Source: Clostridiales bacterium UBA1246 (lineage in GTDB: Bacteria > Bacillota > Clostridia > Oscillospirales > Oscillospiraceae). From it: a stretch of DNA of 12,593 bases. Both the position numbers and the translations under genes were made by a program. The stretch's first letter is position 1; each line of letters opens with the position of its first letter. The notes under the pieces were generated by a model. The model searched no databases. It saw nothing but the letters and a program-made list of their open reading frames with translations, and had not been told where the DNA came from. The stretch lies in NCBI GenBank assembly GCA_002308315.1, contig DBWE01000132.1, positions 5,071-17,663 on the forward strand, written 5' to 3'. Positions 1 through 5,684 of the stretch are shown here, in pieces.

Positions 1-2
1 CA

Positions 3-809
3 AGACGAAAGGCGCTGAACGAATGCGACGTGGCTTTTCTGTGTCTTCCGGATCAGGCCGCCGTTGAGGCCGTGGAGCTGATAGAAAATCCCCATGTCCG
101 CGTGCTCGATACGTCGACCGCGCACAGGACCGCGCCGGATTGGACGTACGGCTTTCCGGAGCTTTCCGAGGAGCGGAGAGAACGCATACGAAATGCCGGA
201 CGCCTTGCCGTGCCGGGCTGCCACGCGAGCGGTTTTATCTCGCTCATAGCTCCGTTGACGGCTGACGGGATACTTGACGCCGGAGCAAAGCTCTGCTGCA
301 CCTCCGTAACGGGGTACAGCGGCGGCGGGAAAAAAATGATAGCGCAATACGAGAACGCGGAAAGGAGCTCCGCTCTCGATGCGCCGAGACAGTACGCACT
401 GGGCCAGCAGCACAAGCATCTCAGAGAAATGGCCTTTATCTGCGGGCTGGACGCGTATCCCGCTTTCAGCCCGATCGTGGGGGACTATTACAGCGGCATG
501 ACGGTGACCGTTCCCTTGTTCGCGGATATGCTCGCGCCCGGAAAAAGCGCGGAGGATATCGCGGCGAGCTACAGATCGAGATACCGCGGGGCCGTAGTGA
601 GCGTAAACGACGCGCCGGACGACGGCGGCTTTATTTCGGGAAACGATCTCGCCGGCAAGGACCGCATGGAGATAAGCGTATCGGGCTGCGGGGACAGACT
701 GCTGCTGATATCGCGGTTTGACAATCTCGGCAAGGGCGCCTCCGGAGCGGCGATACAGTGCATGAATATCATGCTCGGAATAGATGAGACGAAGGGCCTG
801 TCGCTGTGA
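3..809 (+). CDS. argC: N-acetyl-gamma-glutamyl-phosphate reductase, type 2 (5' partial)
   Basis: ArgC catalyses the NADPH-dependent reduction of N-acetylglutamyl phosphate to the semialdehyde, the third step of arginine synthesis. The frame is open to the left edge (first whole codon at 3) and reads RRKALNECDVAFLCLPDQAA, the end of the NADP-binding domain. A GTG at 30 is internal, so the true start is off the window. Family knowledge suggests roughly 45 to 50 residues are missing, including the dinucleotide-binding glycine motif. Visible motifs are DTSTAHR...DWTYGFPEL, the active-site cysteine in VPGCHASGF (codon 219-221), the TGYSGGGK segment and YYSGMTVTVPL near the expected catalytic histidine region. 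These fit the short type 2 ArgC family better than the E. coli type. The cysteine is followed by His rather than the commoner Tyr. The stop TGA 807-809 lies 38 bases before the preferred argJ start. First gene visible in the argCJBD operon; its promoter is not in the window. Confidence 0.95.
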   Translation, partial: RRKALNECDVAFLCLPDQAAVEAVELIENPHVRVLDTSTAHRTAPDWTYGFPELSEERRERIRNAGRLAVPGCHASGFISLIAPLTADGILDAGAKLCCTSVTGYSGGGKKMIAQYENAERSSALDAPRQYALGQQHKHLREMAFICGLDAYPAFSPIVGDYYSGMTVTVPLFADMLAPGKSAEDIAASYRSRYRGAVVSVNDAPDDGGFISGNDLAGKDRMEISVSGCGDRLLLISRFDNLGKGASGAAIQCMNIMLGIDETKGLSL

Positions 810-847
810 CGGCGGGCAAAAACAGACTGAAGAAAGAAATGATGAAC

Positions 848-2068
848 ATGGAAATCAAACGGGAAAACGGCGGGATATGCGCGGCAAAGGGCTTCAGGGC
901 GGCAGGGATCCACTGCGGACTGAGGAAAAATACGGCGAGGCCCGATCTCGCCCTGATATGCTCCGATACGCCCTGCGCGGCCGCCGGAGTTTTTACGAGA
1001 AATCTCGTCAAGGCAGCGCCCGTTCTGCTGGATATGGAGCTGATCAAAAGCGGCCGGGCCCGGGCGATCATCGCGAACAGCGGCAACGCCAACGCCTGCG
1101 CGCCGGACGATGCGGAAAACGCAGCGAGGATGAACGCCGCCGCCGCTGCCGCGCTCGGACTGAGCAAGGACCTCGTTCTGGTGTCCTCCACGGGCGTTAT
1201 CGGGCAGAGGCTGAACATAGAATGCGTTGAAAAGGGCGCGGCAGAGGCTGCCGCGGCGCTTTCGTACGACGGCTCGGACGCCGCGGCGAGAGCGATAATG
1301 ACGACCGATACGGTAAAAAAAGAAACGGCATACCGCATACGTCTCGGAGGAGCCGACGTGCGTATAGGGGCCATAGCGAAGGGCAGCGGCATGATACATC
1401 CCAATATGGGGACCATGCTCTGCTACATAACCACGGACTGCGCCATAAGCCCGAAGATGCTCGACAGGGCGCTGAGGTCGGCGGTGGATATAAGCTTCAA
1501 CCGCGTGAGCGTGGACGGCGACACCTCCACGAACGATTCCTGCATAATCCTTGCCAACGGCGCGGCGGGCAACGAGCCGATCGACGGGGAAAGCGCCGAT
1601 TATGAGCTCTTTGCCGACGTTCTCAAAAAGCTCTGCGTCGAGCTTGCCCGGATGATCGCGGCGGACGGCGAGGGCGCTTCGCACCTGATGACCTGCACGG
1701 TCAGAGGGGCCGACAGCGAAAAAAAAGCCGAAAACCTTGCCCGCAGCGTTATAAATTCCCCCCTGACCAAGGCGGCGATATTCGGACGGGACGCGAACTG
1801 GGGAAGAGTGCTCTGCGCCATGGGCTATTCGGGAGAGAGCTTTGACAGGAAAAAGACGGATATTTATTTCAAATCCGAAAACGGCGAGATCAAGGTCTGC
1901 TCGGCCGGTACGGGCATGGCGTTCGACGAGGAGGCGGCCGAAAAGATACTTTCCGCCCATGAGGTCGTCGTCGTCGCCGATCTCAACGAAGGCGGCAGCG
2001 AAGTGACCTGCTGGGGCTGCGATCTTACCTACGATTACGTAAAAATCAACGGAAGCTACAGGACGTGA
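848..2068 (+). CDS. argJ: Glutamate N-acetyltransferase / amino-acid acetyltransferase ArgJ
   Basis: ArgJ transfers the acetyl group from N-acetylornithine to glutamate, and bifunctional forms also use acetyl-CoA. Family hallmarks are AAKGFRAAGIHCGL near the N-terminus, SSTGVIG (oxyanion hole), KGSGMIHPNMGTML, DGDTSTNDS, DANWGR and the C-terminal WGCDLTYDYVKINGSYRT. ArgJ is an Ntn-type enzyme that cleaves itself before a conserved Thr. Here that Thr is codon 1412-1414 (residue 189) and the preceding residue is Gly instead of the usual Ala. I chose ATG 848 because it gives 406 residues, the same length as B. subtilis ArgJ as I recall it, and a family-like N-terminus. ATG 839, ATG 842 and GTG 806 (overlapping the argC stop by 4 bases as GTGA) are in frame and possible. 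No candidate has a strong ribosome binding site, so the start is uncertain. Seven bases separate the stop from argB. With no argA nearby, a bifunctional enzyme is plausible but not shown. Confidence 0.95.
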   Translation: MEIKRENGGICAAKGFRAAGIHCGLRKNTARPDLALICSDTPCAAAGVFTRNLVKAAPVLLDMELIKSGRARAIIANSGNANACAPDDAENAARMNAAAAAALGLSKDLVLVSSTGVIGQRLNIECVEKGAAEAAAALSYDGSDAAARAIMTTDTVKKETAYRIRLGGADVRIGAIAKGSGMIHPNMGTMLCYITTDCAISPKMLDRALRSAVDISFNRVSVDGDTSTNDSCIILANGAAGNEPIDGESADYELFADVLKKLCVELARMIAADGEGASHLMTCTVRGADSEKKAENLARSVINSPLTKAAIFGRDANWGRVLCAMGYSGESFDRKKTDIYFKSENGEIKVCSAGTGMAFDEEAAEKILSAHEVVVVADLNEGGSEVTCWGCDLTYDYVKINGSYRT

Positions 2069-2075
2069 GGTTGAA

Positions 2076-2963
2076 ATGGACATTTCTATAAACAACGTGG
2101 AAAGAGCGCAGGTGCTCACGGAGGCTCTGCCTTACATCAAAAAGTATTACGGCAAGGTCGTGGTCGTTAAATACGGCGGCAGCGCCATGCTGAACGACGA
2201 GCTGAAAAAGGCCGTCATGGGAGATCTTGTGCTGCTGCAGCTTATAGGCGTAAGAGTGGTGCTCGTGCACGGCGGCGGCCCGGAGATCACCCAGATGCTC
2301 GGCAGGATAGGCAAGCAGTCCGTCTTCGTGGACGGCCTGAGAGTGACGGACGGGGAGACCGCCGAAATAGTGCAGATGGTCCTGTCCGGAAAAGTGGGCA
2401 AGGGTCTTGTCAACCTCATCGAGCTCAACGGCGGAAAGGCCGTCGGCCTGTCCGGCGCGGACGGGCATCTGATAGAAGCGGAGATGAAGGACGAACGCCT
2501 CGGCTTTGTGGGCGAAGTAACGAAAATCAACATCGAGCCTGTGACCGTTCTGCTGGAAAAGGGATATATCCCGGTCATCTCCACCGTGGGCTGCGACAGC
2601 AGGGGGAATATTTACAATATAAACGCGGATACGGCCGCGGCAAGGATCGCCGGCGCCCTGAACGCGGAAAGCCTGCTCTCCATGACCGATACTCCGGGTA
2701 TACTCCGCGATTTCAACGACCATGACTCGCTTATCCGCGTAGTGGATATCCCCGACGCCGAAAAGCTGATGAAGGACGGGGTGATTTCCGGAGGGATGAT
2801 ACCCAAGGTCGGCTGCTGTATTGACGCGCTGGACTGCGGCGTGAAAAAGGTGTTTATAATCGACGGCAGAGTGCCGCATTCCATACTGATCGAGTTGCTT
2901 ACCGACGAGGGCATCGGCACGATGTTCATAAGGCAGCGCAGCGGAGGAGAAGGAAATGAATAA
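2076..2963 (+). CDS. argB: Acetylglutamate kinase
   Basis: ArgB phosphorylates N-acetylglutamate with ATP, the second step of arginine synthesis, in the cytoplasm. The 295-residue product has the amino acid kinase fold signatures VVKYGGSAM (residues about 28-36), VLVHGGGPEI, the GLSGADGHL segment, NINADTAAARIAGAL and the C-terminal EGIGTMF. About 25 residues precede the first beta strand (ERAQVLTEALPYIKKYYGK). This N-terminal helix is typical of hexameric, arginine-inhibited kinases and is absent from the short E. coli enzyme, so feedback inhibition by arginine is inferred. The start is supported by TGAGG at 2066-2070, five bases upstream of the ATG. The end overlaps the argD start by 8 bases, which suggests translational coupling. 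Confidence 0.97.
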   Translation: MDISINNVERAQVLTEALPYIKKYYGKVVVVKYGGSAMLNDELKKAVMGDLVLLQLIGVRVVLVHGGGPEITQMLGRIGKQSVFVDGLRVTDGETAEIVQMVLSGKVGKGLVNLIELNGGKAVGLSGADGHLIEAEMKDERLGFVGEVTKINIEPVTVLLEKGYIPVISTVGCDSRGNIYNINADTAAARIAGALNAESLLSMTDTPGILRDFNDHDSLIRVVDIPDAEKLMKDGVISGGMIPKVGCCIDALDCGVKKVFIIDGRVPHSILIELLTDEGIGTMFIRQRSGGEGNE

Positions 2964-4137
2964 TTCCGAAGTCATCCGGCTGACGGATGAAAATATCATG
3001 CAGACCTATTCGCGCTTTCCCGTGGCAGTCAAGGAAGGGAAGGGCGCGACGCTGTGGGATTTCGAGGGCAATAAGTATATAGATTTCACGAGCGGGATCG
3101 GAGTATGCTCGGTGGGCTACGGCAATGAGAAGTGGGCCGAGGCGGTATACCGGCAGGCTCTGAAGCTGCAGCACGTTTCCAATCTCTATTACACCGAGCC
3201 GGCCGCGCAGCTGGCAAAGCAGCTGAAGGAGCGCACGGGCATGTCGCGGGTGTTCTTTTCAAATTCCGGCGCCGAGGCAAACGAGGGCGCGATAAAGCTG
3301 GCGCGGAAATACAGCTACGACAGGTACGGAGAAGGACGCTCCGCCGTCGTAACGCTGGTGCAGTCCTTCCACGGGCGCACGGTCACCACGCTTGCCGCCA
3401 CGGGACAGGACGTATTCCATAATTATTTCTTCCCGTTCACGGAGGGGTTCAGGTATACCCCGGCAAACGATATCGAGGCGCTCGACAAGGCGCTTGGCCG
3501 GGACGTGTGCGCGCTGATGATAGAGCTGATACAGGGCGAAGGCGGCGTGCTGCCGCTGGACAGGGAGTTCGTCGAAGCTGCGGCGAGGCTTTGCGCGGAG
3601 AGAGACATACTGCTCATAACCGACGAGGTCCAGACCGGAGTGGGGCGCACGGGCACTCTTTTCTGCTTCATGCAGTACGGCATAAAGCCGGACGTATGCA
3701 GCTTTGCAAAAGGCATAGCCGGCGGTCTGCCCTTCGGCGGCTTCATGGCGGGCGAAAAATGCGCCGACGTACTCGGCGCGGGCACTCATGCGTCCACCTT
3801 CGGCGGAAACCCGGTATGCGCGGCGGCCGCGCTGACGGTGCTGGACATACTCAGCGGCGAAGAGCTCGAAAAAGTCAAGGAAAAGGGCGTCTATCTCAGG
3901 AAACGGATAGCTGAGATGAACGCGGGCTGCGTAACGGCGGTCAGAGGCATGGGCATGATGACCGGGATAGGCGTAAAGACGCCGCACAAGGAGATAGCCT
4001 CAAAATGCGTGGAGAACGGTCTGCTCGTGCTGACCGCCGGCAAGGACACCGTAAGGCTCCTGCCGCCGCTGACCATAAGCTATGAGGAGCTTGACGAGGG
4101 CCTCGGAATACTCCGGGACGTTCTCAAAAAAGCGTAA
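2956..4137 (+). CDS. argD: Acetylornithine aminotransferase
   Basis: ArgD is a class III, pyridoxal-phosphate-dependent aminotransferase. It converts N-acetylglutamate semialdehyde and glutamate to N-acetylornithine and 2-oxoglutarate. The 393 residues include FSNSGAEANEGAIKLARKY (cofactor phosphate cup), ELIQGEGGVLP, LLITDEVQTGVGRTG (cofactor ring contacts) and SFAKGIAGGLPFGGF. Lys252 (codon 3709-3711) in the last motif is the expected Schiff-base lysine, and HASTFGGNPVCAAAAL follows. All key positions look intact and the length is normal for the family. The start ATG 2956 lies inside the argB end and has GGAGGAGAAGG just upstream. Members of this family also act on succinyl-diaminopimelate, ornithine or GABA, but the operon context points to the arginine pathway. 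It is the last gene before the terminator at 4161. Confidence 0.97.
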   Translation: MNNSEVIRLTDENIMQTYSRFPVAVKEGKGATLWDFEGNKYIDFTSGIGVCSVGYGNEKWAEAVYRQALKLQHVSNLYYTEPAAQLAKQLKERTGMSRVFFSNSGAEANEGAIKLARKYSYDRYGEGRSAVVTLVQSFHGRTVTTLAATGQDVFHNYFFPFTEGFRYTPANDIEALDKALGRDVCALMIELIQGEGGVLPLDREFVEAAARLCAERDILLITDEVQTGVGRTGTLFCFMQYGIKPDVCSFAKGIAGGLPFGGFMAGEKCADVLGAGTHASTFGGNPVCAAAALTVLDILSGEELEKVKEKGVYLRKRIAEMNAGCVTAVRGMGMMTGIGVKTPHKEIASKCVENGLLVLTAGKDTVRLLPPLTISYEELDEGLGILRDVLKKA

Positions 4138-4157
4138 AGACCGACGGAAAAGAGACA

Positions 4158-4163
4158 TATAAT
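4158..4163 (+). promoter_or_regulatory. Possible -10 box for the recombinase gene
   Basis: A perfect TATAAT sits at 4158-4163, 50 bases before the recombinase ATG, overlapping the left arm of the terminator by three bases. No convincing -35 box is present at 16 to 18 bases (the 17-base position reads TAAAGA) and there is no TGN extension. If it is used, transcription would begin near 4170, inside the left arm, so the new RNA could not form the full terminator hairpin. Chance occurrence remains possible. Confidence 0.3.
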
Positions 4164-4198
4164 CAGCTGTACGCAGGCGTACGGCTGATTTTTTTTTG
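4161..4198 (+). terminator. Intrinsic terminator after argD
   Basis: Arms 4161-4173 and 4178-4190 form a 13-bp stem with one G-U pair and a 4-base loop (CAGG). A run of nine T at 4189-4197 follows directly, partly overlapping the end of the stem. This is a textbook Rho-independent terminator 23 bases after the argD stop, and it closes the arginine operon. Confidence 0.93.
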
Positions 4199-4212
4199 TT
4201 CGGGAGGCGGAA

Positions 4213-5106
4213 ATGAAAAAGAACGGGATCCGCGCGGCGGCCTACTGCCGCGTATCCACGAAAAGCGGTCAACAGCTGGACAGTCTGGAAAATCAGAAGC
4301 TTTTTTTCGAGAAATACACGGCCGATAACGGCATAGAGCTTGTGAAGGTATACGCGGACGAGGGTATTTCGGGCAAACAGATGAAAAACAGGGCCGAGTT
4401 CATGCGGATGATCGGCGAGGCGGGAAAAGGAGCTTTCGACACGGTGCTCGTCAAGGACGTTTCGCGCTTTGCGAGGAATACCGTTGACTTTCTCAGCAGC
4501 ATCAGGGAGCTCAGACGCAGGGGAGTGGAGGTGTTCTTCCTTTCCAACAACATGACGAACCTGGGCAGCAGCGAATTCATGCTTACCATCTTCGGCGCGG
4601 CGGCTCAGGAGGAGAGCGCGAACATTTCAAAGCGCATAAAGTTCGGAAAGGACGTCAACGCGCGTAAGGGCAGAGTGCCGAACGTGGTATACGGCTACAG
4701 ACGCATCTCGCTCACCCTTCTGGAAACGGAGCCGCGGGAGGCCGAAACGGTAAGGGAAATGTACCGGATGTATACGGAGCTGGACCTGGGCTGCGGAAAA
4801 ATAGCCCGGGAGCTGAACGAACGGGGGATAGCGGCAAAACGCGGCGGGAAATGGGAGGCCCGCACGGTCCACAGAATTCTCTGCAACCCGCTGTACTGCG
4901 GGGTGCTCGCGAACCACAAAAGCGAGATAGACGATTTTCTGGAGGGGAGCGTAAGGCGCTTTGACCGCTCGCAGTGGTACATCCATCCGAGACCCGAATT
5001 TGCGATAATCAGTCCCGAAACGTACGAAGCGGCCATGGAGAAAATGAGGGAAAGAAAGGAAAAAAACAAGAGACCGAGGCAATTGCAGAAGCAGTTGACC
5101 CGATAG
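4213..5106 (+). CDS. Serine recombinase, resolvase/invertase family, without zinc-ribbon domain
   Basis: This is a site-specific DNA recombinase of the serine family (297 residues). The catalytic domain spans about residues 6-150: AAYCRVSTKS with Ser15 as the expected nucleophile and Arg13, DEGISGKQMKNR, VKDVSRFARN with Arg85 and Arg88, and EESANISKRIKFG. A 'Recombinase' DNA-binding domain follows at about 155-250 (VVYGYRR, GCGKIARELNERGI, TVHRILCNPLYCGVL). It then reads ISPETYEAAMEKMRERKEKNK and stops at TAG 5104. Typical large serine recombinases continue with a Cys-rich zinc ribbon and coiled coil to about 450-600 residues, so this product is short by family standards. GGGAGG at 4202-4207, five bases before the ATG, fixes the start. 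It stands alone between the argD terminator and the dxs promoter, with no other phage or transposon genes and no visible att repeats. Codon use resembles its neighbours. The next frame (5106-5474) may be its C-terminal continuation by -1 frameshifting. Target site unknown. Confidence 0.9.
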   Translation: MKKNGIRAAAYCRVSTKSGQQLDSLENQKLFFEKYTADNGIELVKVYADEGISGKQMKNRAEFMRMIGEAGKGAFDTVLVKDVSRFARNTVDFLSSIRELRRRGVEVFFLSNNMTNLGSSEFMLTIFGAAAQEESANISKRIKFGKDVNARKGRVPNVVYGYRRISLTLLETEPREAETVREMYRMYTELDLGCGKIARELNERGIAAKRGGKWEARTVHRILCNPLYCGVLANHKSEIDDFLEGSVRRFDRSQWYIHPRPEFAIISPETYEAAMEKMRERKEKNKRPRQLQKQLTR

Positions 5107-5113
5107 TGCTCGG
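5046..5113 (+). promoter_or_regulatory. Candidate -1 frameshift signal at the recombinase 3' end
   Basis: The recombinase frame reads gaA AAA AAC aag, so the heptamer A AAA AAC (5061-5067) is in the exact X XXY YYZ phase used for -1 slippage. GAGGG lies at 5046-5050, ten bases upstream, resembling the dnaX stimulator layout. Six bases downstream, CCGAG (5074-5078) can pair with CTCGG (5109-5113). This encloses a 7-bp stem, 5080-5086 with 5091-5097 (one G-U pair, loop AGAA). The zero-frame stop TAG (5104-5106) lies in the large right-hand bulge. Slippage would fuse the recombinase to the downstream frame, giving about 420 residues. The elements are seen directly; function is inferred. In E. 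coli, A AAA AAC is less slippery than A AAA AAG. Transcriptional slippage or an indel in the A7 run are alternatives. Confidence 0.45.
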
Positions 5114-5474
5114 CATAAGGCTGTCGGAGATCAGAGAAGAGACGGAAAGCGACCTGGAGCCCGCGGAAATACCCGAATTCATCAGAGCGGCATTTCCGGA
5201 CGGACTTCATCACGGAGGCTGCGTCAGGCGCGTTTACCTGACTTTGGGACAGTTCAGCATAATTCGCCTGGAGCGTGATTCACAGCTGCTTATGCCGGCA
5301 TACGACTACTGCCTGCCGGAAAAGGAATGCTCCGATCCGGGCGGGGACGATCCCTGCGAGCTGTTCCGCAGGATAACTTTCCCCGTGGATGAATTTTTTC
5401 CGCCCGATACGGTATCGGGGATCAATGAATACAGAGACGCCGTCGGCAGTACGGTATCCGACAGCAAAGCATGA
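5106..5474 (+). CDS. Unrecognised 122-residue frame, possible C-terminal part of the recombinase
   Basis: I do not recognise this sequence. From GTG 5106, which shares its first G with the recombinase stop (TAGTG), it encodes an acidic 122-residue product beginning LGIRLSEIREETESDLEPAE after the start codon. It continues with CVRRVYLTLGQFSIIRLERD and a Cys-containing stretch (YDYCLPEKEC...DPCELF), and ends FPPDTVSGINEYRDAV...SKA. Codon choice and third-position GC match the neighbouring genes, which supports real coding. No signal peptide or membrane segment is evident. GTG 5106 has no ribosome binding site, and no other good start exists in this frame after GTG 4974, so independent initiation looks poor. 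Translation could instead arrive by -1 frameshifting at 5061-5067, which would add 135 residues to residue 285 of the recombinase, or by termination-reinitiation. The Cys residues do not form a clear zinc-ribbon pattern. It could also be the remnant of a gene split by an indel. Confidence 0.5.
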   Translation: MLGIRLSEIREETESDLEPAEIPEFIRAAFPDGLHHGGCVRRVYLTLGQFSIIRLERDSQLLMPAYDYCLPEKECSDPGGDDPCELFRRITFPVDEFFPPDTVSGINEYRDAVGSTVSDSKA

Positions 5475-5496
5475 GGGAACGCCGGATAAACGCGGC

Positions 5497-5526
5497 TTCG
5501 GCGCGCGCCTGATCCCGGCCGCCGAA
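5497..5526. repeat. GC-rich imperfect inverted repeat
   Basis: TTCGGCG (5497-5503) pairs with CGCCGAA (5520-5526), and GCC (5507-5509) with GGC (5517-5519), leaving a 3-base bulge and a 7-base loop. It lies 22 bases after the stop at 5474 and has no T tract of its own. It may be a 3'-end RNA structure next to the hairpin at 5543, or simply a by-product of local GC richness. Confidence 0.4.
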
Positions 5527-5542
5527 AGCGGCGCGCATACGA

Positions 5543-5585
5543 GCTCCGGACGGAAGGGGGACTTCTGTCCGGAGCGTTTATTCAT
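5543..5585 (+). terminator. Probable intrinsic terminator upstream of dxs
   Basis: Arms 5543-5556 and 5562-5575 form a 14-bp GC-rich stem with one G-U pair and a 5-base loop (GGGGA). The tail GTTTATTCAT is only moderately T-rich, so efficiency is uncertain. Its position, after the recombinase locus and before the dxs promoter, fits a transcription boundary. Confidence 0.65.
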
Positions 5586-5598
5586 AAGAAAATGAATA
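5579..5598. repeat. AT-rich 7-bp inverted repeat, possible operator
   Basis: TATTCAT (5579-5585) and ATGAATA (5592-5598) are perfect inverted arms around AAGAAA. The site lies 28 bases upstream of the -35 box of the dxs promoter. Each arm holds the TGAAT core of ARG-box half-sites, but the halves point outward, opposite to the usual TGAAT...ATTCA arrangement. ArgR binding is therefore only a weak suggestion. The site also forms the tail region of the preceding hairpin. Confidence 0.3.
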
Positions 5599-5626
5599 TT
5601 TGCGGATACAATATATGATTTGCATG

Positions 5627-5655
5627 TTGTAATCGGCGAAAATGTTTGATATTAT
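5627..5655 (+). promoter_or_regulatory. Sigma-A type promoter for the dxs operon
   Basis: The -35 box TTGTAA (5627-5632) and -10 box TATTAT (5650-5655) are 17 bases apart, and TGA just before the -10 makes it an extended -10. The region is AT-rich within GC-rich surroundings. The expected start of transcription is near 5662, giving a leader of only about 23 bases before ATG 5685, with no room for a riboswitch. Confidence 0.75.
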
Positions 5656-5672
5656 AGCATTTACAAATATAC

Positions 5673-5677
5673 AGGGG
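5673..5677 (+). promoter_or_regulatory. Ribosome binding site deciding the dxs start
   Basis: AGGGG ends one base before ATG 5679 and seven bases before ATG 5685. Only the second spacing is workable, so ATG 5685 is preferred. Confidence 0.75.
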
Positions 5678-5684
5678 TATGGCT

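Noticed and set aside
30..809. argC starting at GTG 30
   Set aside because: The frame is open and homologous upstream to the window edge, so this GTG is an internal valine.
806..847. N-terminal extension of argJ from GTG 806
   Set aside because: Not excluded, but it adds 14 residues unlike the family. ATG 848 gives the usual length.
569..2119. Long open frame of 516 codons on the minus strand opposite argJ
   Set aside because: It lies antisense to a clear argJ, has low-complexity Arg/His/Ala-rich content, and is what GC-rich codon bias produces on the opposite strand.
4974..5105. Independent start at GTG 4974 for the frame downstream of the recombinase
   Set aside because: It has no ribosome binding site at a workable distance, overlaps the recombinase by over 130 bases, and yields unrelated sequence in the overlap.
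5389..5595. 68-codon open frame across the recombinase 3' region
   Set aside because: It overlaps the better-supported 5106-5474 frame, runs through the terminator stem, and has no ribosome binding site.
5612..5655. TTGCAT at 5620 as the -35 box of the dxs promoter
   Set aside because: Spacing to TATTAT is 24 bases. TTGTAA at 5627 gives the optimal 17.
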